Positions 35,470-43,958 of a stretch of DNA of 64,000 bases are shown here, in pieces. The stretch lies in the NCBI GenBank assembly GCA_963827085.1, contig CAWGZY010000006.1, positions 5,358-69,357 of the forward strand, given 5' to 3'. Origin of the DNA: JAGVPT01 sp963827085. GTDB taxonomy: Bacteria; Bacteroidota; Ignavibacteria; UBA10030; UBA8401. Each line of letters starts with the position of its first letter. Position 1 is the stretch's first letter. Made by a program: the position numbers and the translations under genes. The notes beneath the pieces were generated by a model. That model was not told the DNA's origin and ran no database searches. It saw only the letters and a list, made by a program, of their open reading frames with translations.

Positions 35470-35746
35470 GGGGTGAAAAAAAGAAAATGTGCGTGAAGGA
35501 AAAAATACACAAATTACAGAAGGGATGCAAACAAGAGGGGAGGCACTCCTTGAATCTATGTAGAGTACGAGCGATGCACAGAGCAATGGCCCCTTCAACG
35601 CCGCCGCGAAAGCTCATCCTGAACGATCAGCACGAAGTCGGAAGCATCGAACCATGGCGCCGCGTCCCGCCGCTTCTCGTCGAGGATCAGGGAAAAAAAT
35701 TTTTTCGAAGTCCGGAAAGAACAGAAGTGGGAGTGAAACATCCCCC

Positions 35747-36256
35747 CTACAAAATAATTGCGCCTTCGAGCCGAAGGAGAAATTCTTTGGTCTTTACGCC
35801 GGCGGAGTACCCGGCGAGTGATCCGTCATGCCCGACCACGCGGTGGCACGGAACGACAATGGGAAGCGGGTTGCTTCCGTTTGCGGTGCCGACTGCGCGA
35901 AAGCCGCGGGGCACACCGACTCTGCGGGCAAGTTGTTTGTACGTAATTGTGGTTCCGTACGGAATCCGCAGCAACTCCTTCCATACCCGCAATTGAAACG
36001 TTGTTCCTATCTGATCCACCGGGGCGGAAAATTTTGCGAGCTTGCCGTTAAAATAGCGGTTCAATTGGTCGATGGCTTCTTTGTTTCGGCTTTTGTTTTC
36101 AACGACATCGTCATCGTCGAAATGGATGGACAGCCAGTCAAAAAAATCTTTCTTCGATTCTTTTGGAATACTGATCTTGCACACCCCGCTATCAGTGGAA
36201 GCAATATAGATGTGGCCGATTTTAGAATCGAATGATGTGCAGTAAACTTTGGGCAT
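35747..36256 (-). CDS. ogt: Methylated-DNA-protein cysteine methyltransferase
   Basis: 169 aa. Suicide repair protein for O6-alkylguanine. Active-site PIVVPCHRVVG (nucleophilic Cys), helix-turn-helix with YGTTITYKQLARRVG and Arg finger region, GSLAGYSAGVKTKEFLLRLE at the end. N-terminal RNase-H-like domain is present. Start at MPKVYCTSF, since the upstream frame shows no family sequence. Next to the helicase gene but separated by 277 nt. Confidence 0.95.
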   Translation of the reverse strand: MPKVYCTSFDSKIGHIYIASTDSGVCKISIPKESKKDFFDWLSIHFDDDDVVENKSRNKEAIDQLNRYFNGKLAKFSAPVDQIGTTFQLRVWKELLRIPYGTTITYKQLARRVGVPRGFRAVGTANGSNPLPIVVPCHRVVGHDGSLAGYSAGVKTKEFLLRLEGAIIL

Positions 36257-36514
36257 AACGTGTGAAGGTGGACGTGGTGATTTCTCCTGCGCTCCCGAAG
36301 GACGCTTGAATATAGCAAAGTCGGCAAATTGGCGCAAGTAGAATTTTGAGCACCGGGCAGAGCTATATGATCGCTACCATACAGCAACGTGATTGTTTTT
36401 GCGTGCCTAGTCGATAGAATTCAAAAACATAAACAATGATTCCGCGCTGCGCTCAGTAAAAGAGCGGTGCACCGAAATGATCTCAAATGCCACTAATGCT
36501 TGCGAATATTGCCG

Positions 36515-38491
36515 TTATTCCTCGTCTTCGTGATGGCGCAATTTCTCGAGCACAGAGAAGTCTTCGAGCGTTGTCGTGTCGCCGGTAGTTGCGCCCCCGG
36601 AAGCTATCTCTCGCAATAAACGGCGCATAATCTTTCCGCTCCTCGTTTTGGGCAAAGCGTCGGTAAATCGAATGTCGTCGGGCTTTGCCATGGCCCCGAT
36701 TTCTTTTGCGACGTGCAGCCGCAATTCTTCCTTCAGCTGCGGCGTGGGCGATCGTTTCCCCTCAAGAGTAACAAAGGCGCAAATTGCCGAGCCTTTAATT
36801 TCATCGGGCTTCCCTACGACCGCGGCTTCGGCGACATACGGATGGCTGACAAGCGCACTCTCAACTTCCATCGTACCAAGCCTGTGTCCTGAAACGTTGA
36901 TGACATCGTCAACACGGCCCATGATCCAAAAATAACCGTCTTTATCGCGCCGCGCACCGTCGCCGGTAAAGTACACTCCTTTGATATCGCTCCAATAGGT
37001 TTTCTTAAATCTCTCCGGATCGCGATACACACCCCGCATCATCGACGGCCACGGTTTTTTTATAACAAGGTACCCTCCTTGATTCGCCGGAACGGATTTT
37101 CCTTCCTTGTTGACAACATCGGGCTGAATGCCGAAAAACGGAAGTGTCGCGGTCCCCGGCTTTGTCGGCGTTGCGCCAGGAATCGGCGTGATCATGATTG
37201 AACCAGTCTCTGTCTGCCACCACGTGTCGACGATCGGACATTTCCCCTTTCCGATAATCTTGCTGTACCACATCCATGCTTCGGGATTAATCGGCTCCCC
37301 TACCGTTCCAAGAAGACGAATCGAGCTCAGGTCATGCTTGAGAGGCCATTGTTCTCCCCACTTTATAAACGCCCTTATCGCAGTCGGAGCCGTGTAAAAA
37401 ACATTCACTTTGTATTTTTCAACGATATTCCAAAAGCGGTCCGGCTCCGGATGATTCGGGGCCCCCTCGTACATGACAACTGTCGCTCCGTTCGAGAACG
37501 GCCCATACACAATGTAGCTGTGGCCCGTTACCCAGCCGATGTCGGCCGTGCACCAATAGGTATCGGTATCTTTGATGTCGAAAACATACTTCATTGTAAG
37601 ATGACAACCCAGCAGATAACCGGCCGTCGAATGCACGACGCCTTTCGGCTTGCCGGTCGTGCCGCTTGTGTAAAGAATGTACAGGGGATGTTCGGAGTCT
37701 AATTTCTCCGGTTCACACTCAGCAGAGGTCGTGGACATCAAACCATCCCACCAGTGGTCGCGCCCCGGGACCATGCCGACGTCCAATCCGACTCTGTTTA
37801 CGACGATGACGCTCTCCACCGACGGCGTAACTTTCAGCGCCTCATCGATGTTGGCTTTCAGCGGAATGATGCTTCCTCGGCGGTAGCCGCCGTCGGCTGT
37901 GACCACAAGTTTAGCCTGGGCGTCGTTGATGCGGTCTTTCAGGGCTTCAGCGCTGAACCCTCCGAAGATGACGCTGTGTGTCGCTCCGATCCTTGCGCAT
38001 GCGAGCATTGCCACGGGGAGTTCGGGAATCATCGGCATGTAGATAATAACACGGTCTCCTTTGACGACGCCGAGTTTCTTTAACACGTTTGCACACTTGC
38101 ACACCTCGCGGTGGAGGTCGGCGTACGTCAACGTGCGCGTATCCCCCGGTTCGCCTTCCCAAATGATCGCCGCCTTGTTTTTCCGCCACGTCGTCAAATG
38201 CCGGTCCAGACAATTGGTTGAGACATTAATCTTTCCGCCGACAAACCACTCGGCGAACGGGAGTTTCCATCGGAGAACTCTTGTCCACTTTTTGTACCAG
38301 GTAAGTTCTTCCGCCATCGCAGCCCAAAATTTTTCCGGCGAATGAATCGATTCGCTGTACATTTTTTTGTACTGCGCGAACGATTTTATGGTTGCCGATT
38401 TCGCGAACTTTGTGCTCGGCTTGAACACACGGTATTCTTTGAGAACAGACGTAATGTTCGCCGAGCTGTTCTGTTGAGCCGTTGTGGCCAT
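36515..38491 (-). CDS. acs: Acetyl-CoA synthetase (AMP-forming)
   Basis: 658 aa. Adenylating enzyme: P-loop-like YTSGTTGKPKGVVHS, WWQTETGSIMITPIPGATP, the Y/G and Arg motifs GDGARRDKDGYFWIMGR, DDVINVSGHRLGT, and the acetylatable Lys in TRSGKIMRRLLRE. Starts with GAAGGAG seven bases upstream. Together with ackA it gives two routes between acetate and acetyl-CoA. Confidence 0.97.
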   Translation of the reverse strand: MATTAQQNSSANITSVLKEYRVFKPSTKFAKSATIKSFAQYKKMYSESIHSPEKFWAAMAEELTWYKKWTRVLRWKLPFAEWFVGGKINVSTNCLDRHLTTWRKNKAAIIWEGEPGDTRTLTYADLHREVCKCANVLKKLGVVKGDRVIIYMPMIPELPVAMLACARIGATHSVIFGGFSAEALKDRINDAQAKLVVTADGGYRRGSIIPLKANIDEALKVTPSVESVIVVNRVGLDVGMVPGRDHWWDGLMSTTSAECEPEKLDSEHPLYILYTSGTTGKPKGVVHSTAGYLLGCHLTMKYVFDIKDTDTYWCTADIGWVTGHSYIVYGPFSNGATVVMYEGAPNHPEPDRFWNIVEKYKVNVFYTAPTAIRAFIKWGEQWPLKHDLSSIRLLGTVGEPINPEAWMWYSKIIGKGKCPIVDTWWQTETGSIMITPIPGATPTKPGTATLPFFGIQPDVVNKEGKSVPANQGGYLVIKKPWPSMMRGVYRDPERFKKTYWSDIKGVYFTGDGARRDKDGYFWIMGRVDDVINVSGHRLGTMEVESALVSHPYVAEAAVVGKPDEIKGSAICAFVTLEGKRSPTPQLKEELRLHVAKEIGAMAKPDDIRFTDALPKTRSGKIMRRLLREIASGGATTGDTTTLEDFSVLEKLRHHEDEE

Positions 38492-38558
38492 AGTACTTCT
38501 CCTTCAAAAAATGATACGGAATAATTAACAACACAAATGCGTGCGAACTCCCGCTCGA

Positions 38559-39176
38559 TTACGAAATCAACTGGTATCCCATGAACAGACTGATGAGCAG
38601 CAGGATAATGCCGAAACCGCGGGTAATTTTTTCTATCAACGCTTTGTCGAGTTTCATTTTTTGCTTTTCAACGAGTTCAAGGAGGATGAAAAACCATCCG
38701 GTTGTTCCGAACCCCGTGCCAAGCGAAAAAAATAAATTATTGTATGATGTGGCTGCGAGAATATGGTATCCGTGGACGATGCCTGCGACGGTAATCCAGT
38801 AGGCAATGAAGGAAGGATTAGAAAGGTAGAGAACGATGCCGAGAAGAAAATAGCGTTTGAAGCCGGGAGATTCTTCGCTCTTCGACACCTTCGCTTCCCG
38901 TATGTTGAAGAACGTCGTTTTGATTCCAAACAAAAAGAAAATTCCGAAGGTAGCAATCCGAAAAATAAGATCAATTTTGGGGTTCGAGTTCAGTGATGAG
39001 ATGCCGAACATCGCCGCTGCGCAATACACAATATCCATCCACCCGGATCCCGCTCCGATCATCAATCCTTGACCGGTCTTGCCCGCCAACCCTTTCGTCA
39101 TGACTGCGATGTTGATAGGCCCGATAGGCATAGTGGTGAAAAAACCGACAACAAATCCGACGATGAATGCAATCAT
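38559..39176 (-). CDS. LysE/RhtB-family amino-acid exporter
   Basis: 205 aa, six hydrophobic helices. MPIGPINIAVMTKGLAGK is the family start, GAGSGWMDIVYCAAAMFG and YLSNPSFIAYWITVAG follow. Exports amino acids or related metabolites; substrate unknown. Between dusB and acs on minus. Confidence 0.92.
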   Translation of the reverse strand: MIAFIVGFVVGFFTTMPIGPINIAVMTKGLAGKTGQGLMIGAGSGWMDIVYCAAAMFGISSLNSNPKIDLIFRIATFGIFFLFGIKTTFFNIREAKVSKSEESPGFKRYFLLGIVLYLSNPSFIAYWITVAGIVHGYHILAATSYNNLFFSLGTGFGTTGWFFILLELVEKQKMKLDKALIEKITRGFGIILLLISLFMGYQLIS

Positions 39177-39314
39177 CTAAATTCTTAAATTCTGAGGTAG
39201 CATTAGGCAATTACGACAAGCACCGCCAAGCAATATCATTCTGCGCGTGCGGCAAAAATTCGTTCTCGAATCGACGTAAGAAGATAAAAGAATTGAAGAA
39301 GAATCGCAAAGCGT

Positions 39315-40316
39315 TTATGCAAAAACAATTCCCGCGGACGGCTCCGGGTTCGCAATAACCTCATCCATAAATCGAAGCAGGCGCTGAACAATCGGTTCAG
39401 TTGTTACAAAGGTCATCAGCTCTGCTCGAAGTTTTGCAATGTTCGGCAGACCGCGCAGGTAACCGGAATAGTGTTTGCGCATTTCAAGAACACCGGTTCG
39501 TTCCCCCTTGTGTTCCACGGATAATTTCAAGTGTTCGATGCACACTGCAATCCGTTCTTCGAGGGTAACATCTTTTGTGAAAACCCCCGTCGCGAGTAAA
39601 TTTTTTGCTTGCTGGAATATCCACGGATTATCGATCGCTCCACGGGCGATCATCACGCCGTCGCAACCGGTCTCCGCAAAGACTCTTTGAACGTCAGCCG
39701 CTTCAAGAATATTTCCGTTCACAACCACCGGCATCGAAACGACCGCCTTTATTTTAGGTATCCACGTATAATCCGGAACTCCTTTATGCGCCTGCGCCCT
39801 AGTTCGGCAATGGACAGTAAGCCCCTGCACGCCAATACCTTCCAACATTTTTGCGACTTCAACAATTCGAATTGAATTTTCGTCCCAGCCAAGCCTCGTT
39901 TTGACAGTCACCGGTACGCGAGTCGCTTTAACGACCATCGAGACGATCTTTTCCATTCTTGGAAGGTCTTTCAGGAGTCCAGCGCCTGCGCCGCGCATTG
40001 CCACGTCCTTGACCCAGCATCCGCAATTAATGTCGATAATATCAGGATTCATGCTTTCTGCAATTCTTGCAGCCCCTTCCATCGACGCTTCTTCGCCGCC
40101 GTAAATCTGGATACCGAACGGGCGTTCCTCTTCCAGGAAAAACATTTTCTTTTTCGTCTTCTCGGATTTCCGTACAAGTCCCTCCGAGTTGACGAATTCC
40201 GTATAGACAATATCCGCACCGAGCCGTTTGCAGACAAGACGGAACGGAATATCCGTAACATTTTCCATCGGCGCCAGAAGGATTGGACTTGGTATGTTTA
40301 TAGACCCAATTTTCAT
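39315..40316 (-). CDS. dusB: tRNA-dihydrouridine synthase (DusB-like)
   Basis: 333 aa FMN enzyme reducing uridines in tRNA. Phosphate/FMN site SPILLAPMENVTDIPFR, catalytic region IDINCGCWVKDVAMRGAG (the catalytic Cys is kept but the usual GCP reads GCW), KTRLGWDEN, LTVHCRTRAQAHKG and GDGVMIARGAIDNPWIF (here CDGVMIARGAI). C-terminal helical tRNA-binding domain complete. Start at MKIGSINIPSP. Confidence 0.94.
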   Translation of the reverse strand: MKIGSINIPSPILLAPMENVTDIPFRLVCKRLGADIVYTEFVNSEGLVRKSEKTKKKMFFLEEERPFGIQIYGGEEASMEGAARIAESMNPDIIDINCGCWVKDVAMRGAGAGLLKDLPRMEKIVSMVVKATRVPVTVKTRLGWDENSIRIVEVAKMLEGIGVQGLTVHCRTRAQAHKGVPDYTWIPKIKAVVSMPVVVNGNILEAADVQRVFAETGCDGVMIARGAIDNPWIFQQAKNLLATGVFTKDVTLEERIAVCIEHLKLSVEHKGERTGVLEMRKHYSGYLRGLPNIAKLRAELMTFVTTEPIVQRLLRFMDEVIANPEPSAGIVFA

Positions 40317-40347
40317 ATTCAAAAAATGTAACAACTAAAAAATTGTT

Positions 40348-40420
40348 TCGCGCTAAGCCGCAAAGGCGCGAAGACTCTGTTTTAGAATCAATTTGCGACT
40401 TCGCGTCTTTGCGCGAGCCA
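40348..40420. repeat. Palindromic intergenic repeat, GCAAAGCCGC family
   Basis: Imperfect inverted repeat: GCTAAGCCGCAAAGGCGCG on the left and CTTCGCGTCTTTGCGCGAG on the right, separated by about 25 nt of AT-rich sequence. Same type as 9399-9469, 55000-55060 and 62491-62585. Fills the gap between dusB and the UlaG-like gene. Confidence 0.7.
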
Positions 40421-40444
40421 CGCTTTCGGGATTATTCAGAAGGC

Positions 40445-41233
40445 TCAATTTACTGTATCTCCCGGAAGAATGTCGGCTACTCTTCCCTTCAATTGCGACG
40501 GCAGAAAATTCTTAAGATCGACAGGCGAGCCGGTCAGCGCCGGAAAAGTTCCGTAATGCATGGGGATAATCAATTTCGGATTGAGAAGCTCGCAGGCTTT
40601 GGCAGCCTCTTTCGGCCCCATGGTGTAGACTCCGCCGATAGGAATCATTACGATGTCCGGCTTGTAGAGTTCGGCGATCAGTTTCATGTCTCCGAAAAGA
40701 CCCGTGTCGCCGGCATGATACACAGTAACTCCGTTCTCGCATTGGACGACAAATCCTGCCGCGTTGCCTCCGGCTAATCGTTGCCCGTTATCATCGATGC
40801 TGGAACTATGGTCGGCGTGCACCATCGTGATCTTCAGATTGTCAACTTCGTACGTTCCCGAATAATCAAGTACTACGGTCTTTTTGACGCCTTTGGTCGT
40901 TAAGTAAGCAGCGATGTCGCCGTTGCAAATAACTGTTGCAGCAAACTTCTGCGCCAGTTCAACGGTATTCCCGATATGGTCAAAATGTCCGTGCGTCACC
41001 AAAATCAAATCAGCCCTGTCAATATTGCGGGCGCTGCTTGGAGCTTTTGGATTATCAAGCCAGGGGTCGATAAGGATAACTTTCCCCTTCGTGGTCAAGA
41101 TTTTAAAAGCGGAGTGGCCGTACCAGGTTACGCTCACTCCTTTGCCCACCTTGTTCGTTTGTGCGGGCAAAGAGAATGATAGGAACATCATTGTTATGGT
41201 CAAGAAGATTAAAATTCGATCCGTGCATTTCAT
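40445..41233 (-). CDS. Exported UlaG-like metallo-hydrolase
   Basis: 262 aa. Signal peptide 1-24 (MKCTDRILIFLTITMMFLSF..., ending SLPA). Metallo-beta-lactamase fold of the UPF0173/UlaG type: TWYGHSAFKI, ILIDPWLDNP, the metal motif LVTHGHFDHIGN, AGDTGLFGDM and IPMHYGTFPALTGSP. Periplasmic location is unusual for this mostly cytoplasmic family. Substrate unknown; perhaps a lactone. 11 nt after isocitrate dehydrogenase. Confidence 0.92.
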   Translation of the reverse strand: MKCTDRILIFLTITMMFLSFSLPAQTNKVGKGVSVTWYGHSAFKILTTKGKVILIDPWLDNPKAPSSARNIDRADLILVTHGHFDHIGNTVELAQKFAATVICNGDIAAYLTTKGVKKTVVLDYSGTYEVDNLKITMVHADHSSSIDDNGQRLAGGNAAGFVVQCENGVTVYHAGDTGLFGDMKLIAELYKPDIVMIPIGGVYTMGPKEAAKACELLNPKLIIPMHYGTFPALTGSPVDLKNFLPSQLKGRVADILPGDTVN

Positions 41234-41243
41234 TGAGCGTCTC

Positions 41244-42263
41244 TTATGAAGTTGAACGAATTGTATTGATAATTGCATCCGTCATTTCGACCGTGCCCGT
41301 TGTTGAACGGGGGTTCAAATCTTTGGTAACATATTTTCCTTCTTTGAGAATTTTTGCAACGGCATTATGAATTTTCGCAGCCGCATCTTGTTCTCCCAAA
41401 TAATCGAGCATCATTGCTCCGGCAAGAATGATAGCACATGGATTAGCGAGATTTTTGCCGGCGATATCCGGGGCGCTTCCATGCACCGCTTCAAAGATTG
41501 CGGCATTCGCCCCGATATTTGCCCCCGGTGCCAATCCCAACCCTCCGACTAAACCCGAGCAGAGGTCGGACAAAATATCTCCGAACAAGTTCGTCGTTAC
41601 GATCACGTCAAATTGGTTCGGATTTAGAACAAGCTGCATTGCCATGTTGTCGACGATGCGGTCTTCAGTTGCGATTTCCGGATACTTCTGGGCAACTTCC
41701 CGGGCAACGTCAAGAAATAATCCCCCGGAGAATTTCATGATATTCGCTTTGTGAACGATCGTTACTTTTTTCCTGCCGTATTTCCGGGCGTATTCGAATG
41801 CAGCATGGACGATCCTTTCAGAACCAAACCGGGTGACAATGCCGATCGTTTCCGCTGCACTCTTTTGCGCATCGACATAGTGCTCGATGCCGGAATAGAA
41901 CTCTTCGATATTTTCCCTGAACATAACAAGGTCGACGTTCGCATACCGCGATGAGACTCCTTCAAATGATTTCGCGGGGCGCAGATTGATGAACAAGTCA
42001 AATTCTTTTCTCAACGCAACATTGATGCTTCGGAATCCTTTGCCGCTCAGCGTCGTCAACGGGCCTTTCAGAGCAACTTTATTCTTTTGAATCGATTGGA
42101 TAGTCGACTCCGGGATCGGATCCTTGAAGGTCTCGATCGCCGCAATGCCGGCAGGAGCAAGTTCCCATTGTATCTCGACGCCGGTCGCCTCGATGACCCG
42201 CTGCGCTGCCTCGGCAATGCTCGGACCGATTCCATCTCCGGGAATGAGGGTAACAGTGTGCAT
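41244..42263 (-). CDS. NAD-type isocitrate/isopropylmalate dehydrogenase family enzyme
   Basis: 339 aa beta-decarboxylating dehydrogenase. TLIPGDGIGPSIAEAAQRV, the substrate loop LKGPLTTLSGKGFRSINVAL (Ser/Asn as in isocitrate enzymes), RENIEEFYSG, HKANIMKFSGGLF, DNMAMQLV and VHGSAPDIAGKNLANP. The nucleotide site with D-I-A-G-K fits NAD. Most likely NAD-dependent isocitrate dehydrogenase of the TCA cycle; homoisocitrate or isopropylmalate activity cannot be excluded from sequence alone. Confidence 0.9.
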   Translation of the reverse strand: MHTVTLIPGDGIGPSIAEAAQRVIEATGVEIQWELAPAGIAAIETFKDPIPESTIQSIQKNKVALKGPLTTLSGKGFRSINVALRKEFDLFINLRPAKSFEGVSSRYANVDLVMFRENIEEFYSGIEHYVDAQKSAAETIGIVTRFGSERIVHAAFEYARKYGRKKVTIVHKANIMKFSGGLFLDVAREVAQKYPEIATEDRIVDNMAMQLVLNPNQFDVIVTTNLFGDILSDLCSGLVGGLGLAPGANIGANAAIFEAVHGSAPDIAGKNLANPCAIILAGAMMLDYLGEQDAAAKIHNAVAKILKEGKYVTKDLNPRSTTGTVEMTDAIINTIRSTS

Positions 42264-42571
42264 TCTTACTAAACTATTGATTGAGAAAAGACATTTGTAA
42301 ATATACTAAAACCGGTTCGCACTTCCAAACAGATGCCCCGAAACCGCAAGCTGATGCCGGACACCTTGTTGATTGATTTTTCCAAATATTTCAACATATC
42401 GCGATTTTCGAGATAAAGTATTCGACATCTACCCAAACTGCATCCCTCCCTTTCTCCAGCCTTCCTTGACTCGCTGTTTTTTTTTGGGTAAATTTGAATC
42501 CACCTGTTGGGAGTTGCCTTGGTGGGAGGCGCACCGAATTCAGAAACATCCCTAATTTTTGCCGCATCCGA
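42264..42571. other. Intergenic region before the menaquinone operon
   Basis: About 300 nt between the divergent isocitrate dehydrogenase and prenyltransferase genes. It must contain promoters for both, but I see no convincing consensus. It holds AT-rich stretches (42375-42430) and a T9 run (42476-42484). The frames open across it on both strands lack recognisable protein sequence. Confidence 0.4.
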
Positions 42572-43405
42572 TTGAAAAGGCTTCTTAGCTTCATCAAAAT
42601 AGAACATACGCTTTTTACCTTGCCGATGATTTACAGCGGCGTGTTCCTTGCCTCAAAAGAAAAGCCATCGAACGAACTTTTGCTTCTCGTTCTTCTGGCC
42701 TCGGTGGGAGCACGCACCGTCGCAATGACACTCAACCGCATTATTGACCGTGAAATCGATAGGAGAAATCCCCGGACGTCGAACCGTGAATTACCGAGCG
42801 GAAAGCTTTCACTATGGCAGGTTTGCACTGTGCTTGCGACGGGATTAATGGTCTATTTAACAGCTGCAAAGCTCATATCAGACTTTTGTTTTCGCCTTTC
42901 TCCGATTCCTCTCGTCGTCTTCATAATCTATCCTTACTTAAAACGGTTTACACCGCTGGCGCATTTCGGCGTCGGCCTTGGAATGGCGATGGCGCCGCTG
43001 GGAGGATGGTTTGCAATCAGCGGCTCTTTCGACGATATCGCCACGGGCCTCATACTTCCTGTGTTCGTGCTTTTTTGGGGATCGGGATTTGACATCATCT
43101 ACTCCACCCTTGATGAATCGTTCGACCGCAGCGCAAACCTTTTTTCATTCCCATCTCGGTTTGGAAAAGAACGAGCGCTTCAGATATCTGCCGGTCTTCA
43201 CTTCCTTGCATTTATCGCCCTTGTGGTTCTATTCTTCCATTCGCTCAAAGGCTTTGTTGCGATTCCACCGCTGCTCCTGAGCGGGCTTTTGCTCTATCTT
43301 GAACAAAAGAAAGCGGACGACGTCGAGCTGGCCTTTTTTAAGATCAATATCCTGCTCGGCTTCAACATCTTCGCAATGGTCATCCTTCCAAGTGTCCTGC
43401 CATGA
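42572..43405 (+). CDS. mqnP: UbiA-family prenyltransferase (MqnP-like)
   Basis: About 277 aa, eight membrane helices. LLSFIKIEHTLFTLPMIYSG is the family start, ALNR-type site MTLNRIIDREIDRRNPRTSN (first Asp motif) and the second Asp motif DIIYSTLDESFDRSANLFSF. Attaches the isoprenoid tail in the futalosine menaquinone route. No ATG at the homologous start; a TTG at 42572 fits, whereas an ATG at 42494 adds 26 unrelated residues. Overlaps the next gene by 4 nt, as expected in an operon. Confidence 0.93.
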   Translation: MKRLLSFIKIEHTLFTLPMIYSGVFLASKEKPSNELLLLVLLASVGARTVAMTLNRIIDREIDRRNPRTSNRELPSGKLSLWQVCTVLATGLMVYLTAAKLISDFCFRLSPIPLVVFIIYPYLKRFTPLAHFGVGLGMAMAPLGGWFAISGSFDDIATGLILPVFVLFWGSGFDIIYSTLDESFDRSANLFSFPSRFGKERALQISAGLHFLAFIALVVLFFHSLKGFVAIPPLLLSGLLLYLEQKKADDVELAFFKINILLGFNIFAMVILPSVLP

Positions 43406-43953
43406 AAGTCGTTCTCGGAATTACGGGCTCATCGGGCGCCGTCTACGCATTGGATTTTCTTAAACAATCAAAGGCTGAAAAATATCTCGTCATCAGTAAG
43501 TGGGGAAAAGCGCTGATGAAAGACGAACTCGACATTACGGAAAAAGAATTGCAGCCGTACGTCAAACGGCAATTTTCGAACGACGACCTGACGGCTCCAA
43601 TAGCTTCGGGTTCTAATCCTATCGACGCGTGCATCATCCTTCCCTGCTCGACGTCAACGCTCGGTAAAATTGCGTCGGGCATCGGGGACACGCTTATTAC
43701 GCGGGCGGCACAGGTCGCGATGAAAGAGCGCTTCAAGCTCATTCTTTGCATCCGTGAGACGCCTCTCTCCACCGTTTCTTTGGAACAATGCGCGCGGCTT
43801 TCACAGTACGGAGCTGTCATCATGCCGATCTCTTCTCCGCTCTACTTTGTTCCGAAAACCGTCGATGAATACGTTGCTGCCTTCACCGATAAACTTCTCG
43901 GGGTCATCGGAGAACGAAAATCAAAAGGCTGGCGAAACGAAGAACTGGAATAA
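43402..43953 (+). CDS. ubiX: UbiX-like flavin prenyltransferase
   Basis: 183 aa. VVLGITGSSGAVYALDFL at the N terminus and IILPCSTSTLGKIASGIGD, LILCIRETPLSTVSLEQ and ISSPLYFVPKTVDEYV are UbiX signatures. Makes the prenylated FMN cofactor used by the UbiD-like decarboxylase encoded 5 nt downstream. In this pathway the pair works at the naphthoate decarboxylation step. Confidence 0.95.
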   Translation: MKVVLGITGSSGAVYALDFLKQSKAEKYLVISKWGKALMKDELDITEKELQPYVKRQFSNDDLTAPIASGSNPIDACIILPCSTSTLGKIASGIGDTLITRAAQVAMKERFKLILCIRETPLSTVSLEQCARLSQYGAVIMPISSPLYFVPKTVDEYVAAFTDKLLGVIGERKSKGWRNEELE

Positions 43954-43958
43954 GACGT

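Noticed and set aside
35457..35996. Plus-strand 179-codon frame between the helicase and ogt
   Set aside because: Runs antisense into ogt, has no family sequence and no plausible ribosome-binding site.
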